DNA of 34,596 bases from a candidate division KSB1 bacterium (GTDB lineage Bacteria; Zhuqueibacterota; Zhuqueibacteria; Zhuqueibacterales; Zhuqueibacteraceae), in NCBI GenBank assembly GCA_034506175.1, contig JAPDQB010000057.1:1-34596 (forward strand), read 5' to 3'. Below, piece after piece: positions 15,070 through 23,775 of the stretch (position 1 is the first letter of the stretch; each line of letters begins with the position of its first letter). The translations under genes were made by a program, and so were the position numbers. The notes beneath the pieces are model-generated. The model saw nothing but the letters and a program-made list of their open reading frames with translations, was not told the origin of the DNA and made no database searches.

Positions 15070-16176
15070 TTAAGACATCGACTTCAAAAAATCCGCAATC
15101 CGCTCCAACCCCGCCTGCAACACTTCCGTCGCGCAGCCGTAGCCGATGCGGAAATGTTGTTCGACTTCAAAGCAAAAACCCGGGACGATCAGCACGCCTT
15201 GTTCTTCGACGAGCCGGCGTCCAAAGGTTTCAGAATCCATCGCGGCGAGATACTCTGCAAACGCCGTGGTGCCGGCTTGCGGTATTTCCAATTTGACGAC
15301 GCCGCAATGCAGCGCCGCCCATTCGGTGAGCACACGATGATTGCGATGGAGAATCTGCCGATTTCTTTCCAACACTTTGTCGCGGTGGCGGATCGCGACT
15401 TCCGCGAGCAAATCTGAAATTTTCGGCGGGCTGATGCTGATATAATCGCGAAAGCGCAAACAGGCTTCCCGCACTTGCGGTGGCGCGACAATCCAGCCGG
15501 TGCGCAAACCGGGCAGGCCGAAAACTTTTGACAGGCTCATCGAAATGATGGCGCGGCCATTTTTCAACGCGGTCAGTGGCGGCGCGACGTCGTGTTGATT
15601 ATAAGCTAAACCGCGATAAACTTCATCGCACAAAACCCAAGCGCCCGCGCTCTCGCCCAATTCCACCAGCCTTTGCAGTTGCGCCCGCGTGAACGCCCTG
15701 CCGGTTGGATTATTGGGGGAATTGATGATGAGAAGTTTCGCCGGCTTTTCCAGCAGTTTGCGAAGCTCAGAGAAATCCGGATCGCGGCGGAAATCCCATT
15801 TGCGGACCTCCGCGCCGAGATACGCCGCGATCTGCCAGAGCTGCTGATAAACCGGCCAGGTGCAGACCACGCGATCACCGGGATTCACCAACGCGTGCAT
15901 GAGCAGCCAGTTCGCCTCGATGGCGCCGTGGGTGATGAGAATATCATCGGCGGATTTGCCCGGATACATCTCCGCAATTGCGCGGCGCAATTCCGTGCGA
16001 CCGGGATTGACGCCGTAATCGAGTTGGCATGCGGCGAGACGTTCCGACAAGGTTGCATCCAACGCATACAACTCTTCAACTTTTAACGGAAACACGCCGG
16101 TCTCGGCCAAATCATACGGAATGGTCCATTCGTATTTGCCGATCCAGCGTTCGACGAGGAAGGAGGAAATTTTCAT
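15070..16176 (-). CDS. PLP-dependent class I/II aminotransferase
   Basis: 368 residues, slightly short for fold-type I aminotransferases. Diagnostic motifs are ITHGAIEANWLLMHALVNPGD (cofactor phosphate region), INSPNNPTGRAFTR (substrate/cofactor Asn), CDEVYRGLAY (Asp to pyridine N, Tyr to O3'), SMSLSKVFGLPGLRTGW (Schiff-base Lys) and the C-terminal Arg of FRIGYG, which binds the substrate carboxylate. It resembles the AspC/capreomycidine-synthase-like branch, but the substrate cannot be assigned from motifs. The gene ends 782 bp before the aminopeptidase start and lies 7 bp downstream of the AlbA_2 gene, so it is probably co-transcribed with that gene. Confidence 0.92.
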   Translation of the reverse strand: MKISSFLVERWIGKYEWTIPYDLAETGVFPLKVEELYALDATLSERLAACQLDYGVNPGRTELRRAIAEMYPGKSADDILITHGAIEANWLLMHALVNPGDRVVCTWPVYQQLWQIAAYLGAEVRKWDFRRDPDFSELRKLLEKPAKLLIINSPNNPTGRAFTRAQLQRLVELGESAGAWVLCDEVYRGLAYNQHDVAPPLTALKNGRAIISMSLSKVFGLPGLRTGWIVAPPQVREACLRFRDYISISPPKISDLLAEVAIRHRDKVLERNRQILHRNHRVLTEWAALHCGVVKLEIPQAGTTAFAEYLAAMDSETFGRRLVEEQGVLIVPGFCFEVEQHFRIGYGCATEVLQAGLERIADFLKSMS

Positions 16177-16183
16177 GTTTTGG

Positions 16184-17416
16184 CTACGCCTGTAAGGTAG
16201 ATGGTAGCTCGTTGTTCGTTGGTGATTGATTGTTGATTTTTAAATTCGGATTCGGCCTCGCCCAGAGCCGGACGAGAAAATGCGCGAGGCCGCTTTCAAA
16301 ATCCGGTTTCGGCGCTCCGAGTTTTTCCATTTGTTGGCGAATAAAAACGATTCCAAATCCCGCCCGTTCCATGTATCCATGAGCGAGAAGAATCTGCGCT
16401 AAAATCGGATTGCGCGCGCGCGTCACCCCGCCGGCCAAAATGCGCTCGATAGTCAGCTCGCTTGGCAGCGGGCCGGGACTTTGAATTTCCAAACGATCGT
16501 CAAACAAGCGAATCTGAATCGGTTCGTTGGCGCTGTAATCACGATGCGCGACGGCATTGGCAACCGCTTCGCGCACGGCGGCAAGATCGTATTCCCTCAC
16601 ATCGCGTCGCTGCGTTTCGCCGTATGGAAAAACCGGAAAGGTGCGCATGTTGCGCGCAACAAAGGCCGCTGCCGCATCGATGAGAGAAGAGGCGGAGCCG
16701 GTTAAATCCTGGCGCAGCAGCAACGCCTCGCGTTGGAATTCACGGCCACGAAACATGAGTGCCGTGATGCCCCAGGCAGGATTGACGCTTTGCGGCGCCG
16801 CGCTAAAAGCCAACACACCAGCGATAGTTGGCACCACACGCTCCGCTGAACGCATGGCTAATTTTTCCGTAATAGCGCGATCAACAAGGTCTGCGCCGCT
16901 TTGCCAAGCTCGTGGGGCGCGCGCAGCAATAAAGCTTTCGAGTGATTTCTGATCCAGTTCTTCCCATCTTGCGCCAATTGCCGGTAGAGTTTCATAGCCG
17001 TTGGTATGGCGATCAAGCAACATCCGCTCGTATTCGCTTCGACTCAACTGTTGCGTTGTGCGGCCAACAAGCTTGTAGGCGACACCTTTGTAAGTATATG
17101 GCTTATCCGTTCCGGCATGAACTCGAACAGCAATGACGGTTCGACCTTCGACGGCAACCGCACTGATGGAGGGATAAATGATTGGATCGGTATGTTGATG
17201 AAAGGCTTCGGCCAAATTTTCCAGCGTGTTGACACCGATCGTCACACCGATCACATTGCCGTCCGGTTTCACGCCAAACAAGATCCAGCCGCCGTTGCCG
17301 TTGGCAAAGGCCACAGCCGTTTTGATCGCATCGGCTTGCTCGCTCAATGATTTTTTAAATTCGAGCGACTCGCTTTCGCCGAGTTCGATCAGTTGTTGAA
17401 GCTCGTTTGCATCCAT
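16184..17416 (-). CDS. AlbA_2 (Schlafen-like) domain regulator with GHKL C-terminal domain
   Basis: 410 residues with the COG2865 layout. The N-terminal AlbA_2 domain (about 8-130) starts ELGESESLEFKKS and contains ANGNGGWILFGVKPDG, the putative nucleic-acid or nucleotide-binding loop. The C-terminal half has an HATPase_c_4-like segment (VREAVANAVAHRDYS, LPSELTIERI, ARNPILAQIL, MERAGFGI). Members are described as predicted transcriptional regulators or RNA-binding ATPases; biochemical roles are mostly unknown, and some Schlafen-like relatives act in stress or defence. The last 20 residues are polar and unconserved. It lies between ribBA (15 bp upstream) and the aminotransferase, so it may ride on the riboflavin transcript. 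Confidence 0.88.
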   Translation of the reverse strand: MDANELQQLIELGESESLEFKKSLSEQADAIKTAVAFANGNGGWILFGVKPDGNVIGVTIGVNTLENLAEAFHQHTDPIIYPSISAVAVEGRTVIAVRVHAGTDKPYTYKGVAYKLVGRTTQQLSRSEYERMLLDRHTNGYETLPAIGARWEELDQKSLESFIAARAPRAWQSGADLVDRAITEKLAMRSAERVVPTIAGVLAFSAAPQSVNPAWGITALMFRGREFQREALLLRQDLTGSASSLIDAAAAFVARNMRTFPVFPYGETQRRDVREYDLAAVREAVANAVAHRDYSANEPIQIRLFDDRLEIQSPGPLPSELTIERILAGGVTRARNPILAQILLAHGYMERAGFGIVFIRQQMEKLGAPKPDFESGLAHFLVRLWARPNPNLKINNQSPTNNELPSTLQA

Positions 17417-17431
17417 AAAACTTGCTTCTGA

Positions 17432-18646
17432 TTATTTTGCTTCAAGCTCATCCACCAGCAGATGCCCGAGCTTGTTGCGCTTGGTTTCCAAATAACGCTG
17501 ATTGGCTTCATTCGCCGGCACTTGAATCGGCACGCGCGCGACGACTTGCAGGCCGTAGCCCTCCAAGCCGACGATTTTTTTCGGGTTGTTGGTGAGCAGG
17601 CGGATTTGGCGAATGCCGAGATCGTAGAGAATTTGCGCGCCGATGCCGTAATGCCGCAAATCGGCTTTGAAACCCAGCGCTTCATTCGCCTCGACCGTGT
17701 CTTTGCCGTCGTCTTGCAATTTATACGCGCGAATTTTATTGGCCAGACCGATGCCACGCCCTTCCTGCCGCATATAAAGGAGAACGCCGCGGCCTTCCTG
17801 CTCGATTTGCTGCAAGGCGCGGCCCAATTGCTCGCCGCAATCGCAGCGCAAAGAGCCGAGAATATCGCCGGTGAGACATTGCGAATGCACGCGCACCAAC
17901 GTCGGCTCGCCGGTTGAAACGTCGCCTTTGACCACGGCAAGATGGTGATTCTCGTCGATGTCGCTTTCGTAAAGATGCAGCATAAAATTGCCGTAACGGC
18001 TCGGGAAGCGCGTGGTCACAATCCGGCGCACCAGTTTTTCCTTGCGCCGGCGATACTCGATCAGATCGCGAATCGTGACGATTTTAATAGCGAACTGTTC
18101 GGCGAGCTGCATCAATCGTGGCACGCGCGCCATGCTGCCATCTTCGTCCATGATCTCGCAGAGCACGCCGGCAGGATAAAGCCCCGCAAGACGGGACAAA
18201 TCGACGACGGCTTCGGTGTGGCCCGCGCGCGTCAACACACCGCCAGGCTGCGCGCGCAAGGGGAAAATATGACCGGGCCGCGCCAGATCAGTGGGCTTCG
18301 TCGCTGGCGCGATGAGCTGCAAAATTGTTTCCGCGCGGTCGTGCGCCGAGATGCCGGTCGTCGTGTTGCGCTTGGCGTCGACCGAAACCGTAAACGACGT
18401 GCCGAGCCGTGCCGTGTTATCCGGCACCATCGGATGTAAATCGAGCGCTTCCAGTCGCTCCGACGGCATGGCGACACAGATCAAACCACGCCCGTGCTTC
18501 GCCATGAAATTGATTTTTTCCGGCGTGACTTTCTCGGCGGCTAAACAAAAATCGCCTTCATTCTCGCGGTCTTCATCATCGACCACGATCAATAATTTCC
18601 CGTCACGAAAATCGGCAATGGCTTCTTCGATGCTGTTGAATGTCAT
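17432..18646 (-). CDS. ribBA: Bifunctional DHBP synthase / GTP cyclohydrolase II
   Basis: About 404 residues from ATG 18646 (MTFNSIEEAIADFRDGK), the usual start for RibBA; a longer frame adds 24 residues without family character. The N-terminal half is 3,4-dihydroxy-2-butanone 4-phosphate synthase (IVVDDEDRENEGD; HTEAVVDLSRLAGL). The C-terminal half is GTP cyclohydrolase II, with zinc cysteines in SQCLTGDILGSLRCDCGEQL and the catalytic RQEGRGIGL loop. Together they make both early precursors of riboflavin, from ribulose 5-phosphate and GTP. It is the third gene of ribD-ribE-ribBA on the minus strand. No ribH or ribF follows in the window, so lumazine synthase must be encoded elsewhere. Confidence 0.97.
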   Translation of the reverse strand: MTFNSIEEAIADFRDGKLLIVVDDEDRENEGDFCLAAEKVTPEKINFMAKHGRGLICVAMPSERLEALDLHPMVPDNTARLGTSFTVSVDAKRNTTTGISAHDRAETILQLIAPATKPTDLARPGHIFPLRAQPGGVLTRAGHTEAVVDLSRLAGLYPAGVLCEIMDEDGSMARVPRLMQLAEQFAIKIVTIRDLIEYRRRKEKLVRRIVTTRFPSRYGNFMLHLYESDIDENHHLAVVKGDVSTGEPTLVRVHSQCLTGDILGSLRCDCGEQLGRALQQIEQEGRGVLLYMRQEGRGIGLANKIRAYKLQDDGKDTVEANEALGFKADLRHYGIGAQILYDLGIRQIRLLTNNPKKIVGLEGYGLQVVARVPIQVPANEANQRYLETKRNKLGHLLVDELEAK

Positions 18647-18731
18647 GGGTTCTGAATGCAAAATGTTGTTGTCCCTGTGAAACGCAAGGCGTAAAACGTC
18701 ATTCGTCATACGTAACATTTACGAATTACGT

Positions 18732-19397
18732 TCACGTTTGACGCCAGGACTTGTTATGATCACCGTAACCCCACGCCATGAGTTTTTCATTGGTTAATTC
18801 GCCACTGGTGTGGGTGTTCAACAAGCGCTCGACATATTTGCCGAGCAAATCAGTTTCGACGTTCAGCTCATCGCCCACGCGACGCTCGCCCAGCGTCGTT
18901 TGCGCCAGCGTGTGTGGTATGAGCGCGATCGTGATCCGGGGCACTTGCAAGCGCGCCACCGTCAAGCTCACGCCGTCGAGCGCAATCGAGCCGTGGGGAA
19001 TGACATGGCGCAGCAATTCTTTACTTAACTCGACGACCAGCAGTTTTCCAGCGGCTTGCGGAATGAGATCGGCAATTCGGCCAACGCCGTCGACATGGCC
19101 CTGCACGAAATGCCCGCCGAGCCGGTCGGTTGGCCGCAGCGCCCGTTCCAAATTCACCCGGCTGCCCTGGCGCAGATTTCCCAGCGTCGTCTTGCGCAGC
19201 GTTTCATCGACGGCTTGCACTTGAAAAGAGTTTTCCGCGCGCGCCACAACGGTCAGGCAAACGCCGCTGACGCAGATGCTGTCATCGATTTTTGCGTCTT
19301 CCAAAATTCTATTCGCACGAATCGTCAACCGCCGGGAGGTTCCCAGCGACTCGACGCCAGCGATCTGCCCGATTTCTTCGACTAAGCCTGTGAACAT
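18732..19397 (-). CDS. ribE: Riboflavin synthase alpha chain
   Basis: 221 residues from ATG 19397, giving the canonical MFTGLVEEIGQI start; an upstream in-frame ATG adds only seven residues. Two tandem lumazine-binding repeats are visible, each with an SVCVSG/LDGVSLT-type motif (SICVSGVCLTV about 45-55, ALDGVSLTV about 145) and GHFVQGHVDGVG between them. The enzyme dismutates two 6,7-dimethyl-8-ribityllumazine molecules to riboflavin as a trimer. The start lies 4 bp after the ribD stop, so the two are closely coupled. Also named ribC in some genomes. Confidence 0.97.
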   Translation of the reverse strand: MFTGLVEEIGQIAGVESLGTSRRLTIRANRILEDAKIDDSICVSGVCLTVVARAENSFQVQAVDETLRKTTLGNLRQGSRVNLERALRPTDRLGGHFVQGHVDGVGRIADLIPQAAGKLLVVELSKELLRHVIPHGSIALDGVSLTVARLQVPRITIALIPHTLAQTTLGERRVGDELNVETDLLGKYVERLLNTHTSGELTNEKLMAWGYGDHNKSWRQT

Positions 19398-19401
19398 GAT
19401 T

Positions 19402-20547
19402 TCAAAATTGAGCCTCATTTTTCATTGTGCCCCGGCGATAGTTGATCACGCCCGACAACAACATGTTGTCGCCCACGTTTTCCCATTTTATTTTGGTCAG
19501 GAAAATCGCGTCATTCAAGCTGTTGATCGGCAAGCCTTGAAACGCCGGCATGCCATCGCCGAGCAATTTCGGGGCGATGAAACATTTGAGGCGATCCGCC
19601 AATTCGGCTTCGAGCAGGGAGCTGAAGAGGCGGCGGCCGCCTTCGACGAATACCGAGGCAATGCCTTCCTGGGCGCTGCGTTCCATGAGATGGCGCAAAT
19701 CAACGCTGCCGGCGCTCGTCGTGCGCAGCGGCCAAACCCTTGCGCCGCGAGCTTCGATCTCGGCGATCTTCTCGCGCTCGCGGCAATTCTCGCCAATCGC
19801 CACAATCGTTTTGGCAACGTGATCGTCGGTTAAAACATTCGCCGTGAGCGGCAAACGCAAATTCGTATCGGCGATGATCCGGCGCGGCTGCGGCCCGGGT
19901 TCCTCGCGAACGGTGAGCTGCGGATTGTCGGCCAGCGCGGTGCCGATGCCGATCAAGATGGCGTCGTTTTGCCCGCGCCAGCGATGCGCCAATTTTCTTG
20001 CCGCCGCGTTGCTGATCCATTTTGACTGGCCGTTGGCATCGGCGATTTTGCCGTCGAGACTCTGGGCGATCTTCAACGTGACGAACGGCAGGCGCGCGGT
20101 GATGAATTTAAAAAAACTTTCGTTGAGCTCGCGACACGCTTCTTCGAGCAAGCCGAATTCGATTTCAAGACCGCGCTCGCGCAGTATTTTGACGCCGCGG
20201 CCGTTGACCAGCGGGTTGGGGTCGAGCGTGCCGATGACCACGCGGCTGATACCGGCATCGATGATGCGATTCACACACGGCGGCGTTTTGCCGAAATGGC
20301 TGCAGGGCTCGAGATTGCAATACAGCGTCGCCCCGCGCGCGAGATGACCGGCTTCGCGCAGCGCCTCGACCTCGGCGTGATCGCCACCGAATCGGCGATG
20401 ATAACCGGTGCCGACAATCTCACCGTCCTTGACGACGACGGCGCCGACCATGGGGTTCGGGCTGACGTAGCCGCAGCCGCCGGCGGCCAGCTCGAGAGTT
20501 TTTTGCAAAAACGCGCGATCCGCCGGCGTGAAGCGCGTGGCGTTCAT
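19402..20547 (-). CDS. ribD: Bifunctional riboflavin biosynthesis deaminase/reductase
   Basis: About 381 residues from ATG 20547, which has AGGAAAA a few bases upstream; the longer frame adds 48 residues without family features. The N-terminal deaminase has HAEVEAL and EPCSHFGKTPPC, the zinc-binding His/Cys set of the CDA fold. The C-terminal reductase (about 145 onward) contains TLKIAQSLDGKIA and the VFVEGGRRLFSSLL motif. It performs the second and third steps of the GTP branch. First gene of the rib operon. No FMN riboswitch was recognised in the 240 bp upstream, so control differs from the classical RFN layout. Confidence 0.97.
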   Translation of the reverse strand: MNATRFTPADRAFLQKTLELAAGGCGYVSPNPMVGAVVVKDGEIVGTGYHRRFGGDHAEVEALREAGHLARGATLYCNLEPCSHFGKTPPCVNRIIDAGISRVVIGTLDPNPLVNGRGVKILRERGLEIEFGLLEEACRELNESFFKFITARLPFVTLKIAQSLDGKIADANGQSKWISNAAARKLAHRWRGQNDAILIGIGTALADNPQLTVREEPGPQPRRIIADTNLRLPLTANVLTDDHVAKTIVAIGENCREREKIAEIEARGARVWPLRTTSAGSVDLRHLMERSAQEGIASVFVEGGRRLFSSLLEAELADRLKCFIAPKLLGDGMPAFQGLPINSLNDAIFLTKIKWENVGDNMLLSGVINYRRGTMKNEAQF

Positions 20548-20726
20548 ACATTTTCCTGTGATTGTTTCCCAACCTGTTGCGAGGGTAATATAGGCAGAAT
20601 TTGGATGGGTGTCAAGAGGGAGAAAAACAATCAATATCTCGGCATCAAGTCGCCTGCCTTTTGCATGGCGTGATACACGATCTTCCTGCACAATGCGAGT
20701 GGATTGTTTGTTTTTGAGAGAAGAGC

Positions 20727-20750
20727 GCCCTGAACTCGCGTCTTCAGGGC
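20727..20750 (-). terminator. Hairpin after the terC-family gene
   Basis: GCCCTGAA (20727-20734) pairs perfectly with TTCAGGGC (20743-20750) around an 8-nt loop, about 40 bp beyond the stop of the minus-strand TerC gene. On the minus strand it is followed by pyrimidine-rich GCTCTTCTCTC and not a pure T-run, so efficiency is uncertain. It separates terC from the riboflavin operon. Confidence 0.5.
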
Positions 20751-20787
20751 ACTGAAACCTTTCGATGATTCTCTTTAAAACTGGGCG

Positions 20788-21762
20788 TCAGTGCCTCGCT
20801 TCCGATTGCAGCGCAACCGGTTCAAACGGCGGATCTATTTTTACCGGTGCGCTGTTTTGCCGCGGGCGCAACAAAGAAGCTATCACCGAAATCGTCAAAA
20901 TGCCGGCAACCACGCCGAGGGAGATGGCGATGGGAAGCTTGTAAAAATCCATCATCATCATTTTCACGCCGACGAAAACGAGGATCGCCGCCAGGCCGTA
21001 ACTGAGATAATGAAACATCTGCATGATGCCGGCCAGCGCAAAATACAGCGCGCGCAATCCCAAAATGGCGAACACATTCGAAGTGTACACGATGAACGGA
21101 TCCATCGTGATGGCCAAAATCGCTGGAATCGAATCGAGCGCAAAAACCAGGTCGGTGGTTTCGACCATGACGAGAACCAGCAGCAGCGGTGTGGCATACC
21201 GGCGACCGCGGCGTTTGATGAGAAATTTGTCGCCTTTATAATGTTTCATAACCGGCATCAGGCGCCGGAACAGCCGGAGCACCGGATTTTTCTCGGGATG
21301 CACTTCCTTGTCCTGTTGCATCGCCAGTTTGATGCCGGTGAGAATCAAGAAGGCCCCGAAAATATAGATGACCCAGTGGAAGTGTTGCAGCAAGGTCACG
21401 CCCGCCGCAATGAAGATCGCGCGCATGACCAGCGCGCCGAGAATCCCCCAGAACAGGACTTTGTGCTGATACAGCGCCGGCACGCGAAAATACGCGAAGA
21501 TCATGATGAAGACAAAAATGTTGTCGACGCTCAGCGCCTTTTCCAGCAAGTAGCCGGTGAGGAATTCCAGCGCTGTCTCCGAGCCGCGCCAGAAGTAGAC
21601 GCCGACGTTGAACGCCAGCGCCAGCGCGATCCAAACCGCGCTCCATATCAGCGCCTCTTTGATTTTCACCTCATGGGCCTTGCGATGAAAAACCCCCAAA
21701 TCCAGCGCCAGCATGGCCAACACAAAAACATTGAAGCCAATCCATATCACATACTCATTCAT
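20788..21762 (-). CDS. TerC-family integral membrane protein (Alx-like)
   Basis: 324 residues with about nine membrane segments. TerC hallmarks are an Asp in the first helix (LALDLGVFHRKAHEV), the ALSVDNIFVFIMIF segment, and ETTDLVFALDSIPAILAIT, whose acidic residues are thought to bind metal. The central cytoplasmic loop (EVHPEKNPVLRLFRRLMPV) is typical of the Alx branch. Relatives export Mn2+ or load metal enzymes during secretion; older annotation as tellurite resistance is indirect. GGGAGA sits 7 bases before the ATG. The upstream 90 bp shows no yybP-ykoY (Mn) riboswitch that I can recognise, only a simple hairpin. Confidence 0.93.
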   Translation of the reverse strand: MNEYVIWIGFNVFVLAMLALDLGVFHRKAHEVKIKEALIWSAVWIALALAFNVGVYFWRGSETALEFLTGYLLEKALSVDNIFVFIMIFAYFRVPALYQHKVLFWGILGALVMRAIFIAAGVTLLQHFHWVIYIFGAFLILTGIKLAMQQDKEVHPEKNPVLRLFRRLMPVMKHYKGDKFLIKRRGRRYATPLLLVLVMVETTDLVFALDSIPAILAITMDPFIVYTSNVFAILGLRALYFALAGIMQMFHYLSYGLAAILVFVGVKMMMMDFYKLPIAISLGVVAGILTISVIASLLRPRQNSAPVKIDPPFEPVALQSEARH

Positions 21763-21799
21763 CCAACAATCTCCCGAGAAAAAATATATATGTGTGAAA

Positions 21800-21829
21800 T
21801 CAAGCCGAACTCTCCTTTGTCCGGCTTGA
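21800..21829 (-). terminator. Weak hairpin between zinc-ribbon gene and terC
   Basis: TCAAGCCG (21800-21807) pairs with CGGCTTGA (21822-21829) around a 14-nt loop. On the minus strand it follows the zinc-ribbon gene and is trailed by TTTC only. It could be an attenuating terminator or a structured terC leader. Confidence 0.35.
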
Positions 21830-21851
21830 GGTGATTATAAAGTAAAATCAA

Positions 21852-22127
21852 TTAGTCAAAATCAAAGATCTCGCCGAGAAAAGATTTGCGTTTGTGTTTG
21901 CCATACCCGTGACGATAATAATCGTCGTCATATTTGCGTCGCTCGTGGCGGTCATCGTCATCATCATAATCCCGGCGCGGATCAAAGGCGGCTGCAGAGG
22001 ATTTCTCGATGATCTTGTCCAGCTCGCCGCGATCCAGCCATACGCCGCGGCATTGCGGGCAGTAGTCGATTTCGACGCCCTGGCGCTCGGCCATTTTTAA
22101 TTCGACATTGCAAACGGGGCATTTCAT
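21852..22127 (-). CDS. Small TFIIB-type zinc-ribbon protein
   Basis: 91 residues from ATG 22127, preceded by GGAGAG at good spacing. The N-terminus has MKCPVCNVELK and YCPQCRGVWLDRGELDKII, two CxxC knuckles of the zf-TFIIB family (also annotated as YjdB/DUF3268-like in places). The C-terminal half is a low-complexity Asp/Arg/Tyr/His tail (about 50-80, including five Asp in a row) ending FLGEIFDFD, a pattern common in these proteins. The function of the family is unknown; metal or nucleic-acid binding is inferred only from the ribbon. Confidence 0.85.
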   Translation of the reverse strand: MKCPVCNVELKMAERQGVEIDYCPQCRGVWLDRGELDKIIEKSSAAAFDPRRDYDDDDDRHERRKYDDDYYRHGYGKHKRKSFLGEIFDFD

Positions 22128-22162
22128 AGGTTCTCTCTCCAATGTTGTTTGGCAATTGCAAA

Positions 22163-22809
22163 TTATTTGAGTAATCCTGAAATCGCCGCATGATAAGCGG
22201 GTACGATCTCATCATTTCTGGTCACGACGATGTTAAGATCTTGCAGCAAGCCGTCGTGAATGCCATAAATCCAGCCATGCACGGCCAATTCCTGCCTGCG
22301 TGTCCAGGCGTCTTGAACAACGGTCGTCTGACAGACGTTGATAACCTGCTCGATCACATTCAGCTCGCAGAGTTTGTCGCTTCGCCGCGATTCATCGCTG
22401 ATCAAGCTCAACGTCGATTCGTGTTTTTGGCGCACCTGCTGTACGTGGCGCAGCCAGTTGTCGATCAATCCGAGCCGGCTGCCGCGCAGCGCCGCCAGCA
22501 CGCCGCCGCAGCCGTAATGCCCGCAGACAATGATGTGTTTCACCCTCAACACGTCGATGGCAAACTGCATCACCGACAAACAATTCAAATCCGTATGGAC
22601 GACGAGATTGGCAACATTGCGATGGACGAACAACTCTCCCGGCATCAGGCCGACGATCTGATTGGCGGGCACCCGACTGTCGGAACAGCCGATCCACAAA
22701 TAAGCGGGCGATTGCTGACGGGTTAATTTTTGAAAAAATCAGGCTCGCTCGCCATCAATTTACCGGCCCAGGCGCGGTTATTGTCAAAAAGGTTTTTTAG
22801 AGCTTGCAT
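22163..22809 (-). pseudogene. can: Beta-carbonic anhydrase (Can type) with a single-base frameshift
   Basis: The main frame (22163-22699) encodes a beta-carbonic anhydrase core: zinc ligands Cys of WIGCSDSR, His and Cys of GHYGCGG, with the Asp-Arg dyad, and the ELFVHRNVANLV segment. It lacks the usual 40-residue N-terminus. That piece is present upstream in another frame: ATG at 22809 gives MQALKNLFDNNRAWAGKLM...PDFFK, then hits TAA. Adding one A in the A5 run (22727-22731 as T5 on the plus strand) restores KKLTRQQSPAYLWIGCSDS, a perfect family match. So either a genuine disabling deletion, a homopolymer sequencing error, or slippage decoding. The enzyme interconverts CO2 and bicarbonate. 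Confidence 0.88.
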
Positions 22810-22842
22810 GTTTTATTGCATGACTCCTGCTTCTTCTCCTGC

Positions 22843-22887
22843 TCCTACTCTTACTCAGAGTATCTTCAATAACGAGTAAGAGTAGGA
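22843..22887. repeat. 14-bp perfect inverted repeat in a pyrimidine/purine repeat tract
   Basis: TCCTACTCTTACTC (22843-22856) and GAGTAAGAGTAGGA (22874-22887) are perfect reverse complements around a 17-nt loop. Degenerate hexamer-like copies extend on both sides (TTCTCCTGC before, GGAGTAAGAATAAGAG after). No T-tract follows on either strand, so it is unlikely to be a simple terminator for htpX. Confidence 0.6.
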
Positions 22888-22926
22888 TTCGGAGTAAGAA
22901 TAAGAGCAATTTCAACAGCAATGGAA

Positions 22927-23775
22927 TTAGTATAATCTTAAGCTCTCCAGCCGCTCGATGCGTTTTTCCATCGGCGGGTGCGTGCTGAACAGGTTGAGAA
23001 GCGAGCCGCCACCGCTCAGGGGGCTGACAATGAACATGTGCGCCGTAGCTGGCGTCGCGTTCATTGGAATCTGCTGCGCGGCATGATGCAGCTTGCGCAA
23101 GGCGTTCGAGAGATGGCGTGGATTGCCGGCGATGCGCGCGCCTTCTTCGTCAGCCATGTATTCACGGGCGCGGCTGATCGCCATTTGAATCAGCATCGCG
23201 GCAATCGGCGCAACAATGATCGAAACCAGCGCCGCAATCGGATTCGTTCCGCCTTCCTCATCATCGCTGCGACCGCCGAAGAGCAGGGAAAATTGCGCGA
23301 TGTTGGCGATCATGCTGATGGCGCCGGCAATTGTCGCCGCCATCGTGCCAATGAGAATATCGCGATTTTTGATGTGGGCCAGCTCGTGGCCAATGACGCC
23401 GGAGAGCTCGTCGCGGCTGAGAACGCGCATGATGCCCTCAGTCACCGCCACCGCCGAATTTTCCGGATTGCGGCCGGTTGCAAAAGCGTTGGGTTGTTCG
23501 CTGGGAATAATATAAACTTTTGGCATCGGCAAACTCGCACGGGTCGCCAGAGTTCGCACCATGCTGTAAAGCTCCGGCGCCTGGCCCTCGCTCACCTCAT
23601 TGGCGCCGTACATCTTCAACACGATTTTGTCGCTAAACCAGTAGCTGAAAAAATTCATCGCCATGGCGAGGCCGAAAGCGATGAACATGCCGGTTTGGCC
23701 GCCGAGGGCATTCCCAATTACGGCAAACAGGGCCGTCAAACCGGCCATCAGGGCAAAGGTTTTGAATTGGTTCAT
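22927..23775 (-). CDS. htpX: HtpX-family membrane zinc metalloprotease
   Basis: 282 residues from ATG 23775, with AGGAG 8 bases upstream. M48B family: two N-terminal hydrophobic helices (about 5-45), PNAFATGR, the HEXXH zinc site in SGVIGHELAHIKNRD, two more helices flanking a charged loop (GGRSDDEEGG), and the third ligand Glu in SRAREYMADEEGARI. Ends with FSTHPPMEKRIERL, the family C-terminus. It degrades damaged membrane proteins together with FtsH in model bacteria. It stands alone, upstream of the carbonic anhydrase gene in the same direction. Confidence 0.97.
   Translation of the reverse strand: MNQFKTFALMAGLTALFAVIGNALGGQTGMFIAFGLAMAMNFFSYWFSDKIVLKMYGANEVSEGQAPELYSMVRTLATRASLPMPKVYIIPSEQPNAFATGRNPENSAVAVTEGIMRVLSRDELSGVIGHELAHIKNRDILIGTMAATIAGAISMIANIAQFSLLFGGRSDDEEGGTNPIAALVSIIVAPIAAMLIQMAISRAREYMADEEGARIAGNPRHLSNALRKLHHAAQQIPMNATPATAHMFIVSPLSGGGSLLNLFSTHPPMEKRIERLESLRLY

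Noticed and set aside
20548..20726. FMN riboswitch expected upstream of ribD
   Set aside because: I looked for the conserved RFN boxes on the minus strand and saw none.
20791..21834. 347-codon plus-strand frame over terC
   Set aside because: Antisense shadow of a clear membrane-protein gene; very high His/Gln/Arg content.
21763..21851. yybP-ykoY manganese riboswitch expected upstream of the terC-family gene
   Set aside because: The 89-bp leader is too short and has only one simple hairpin.
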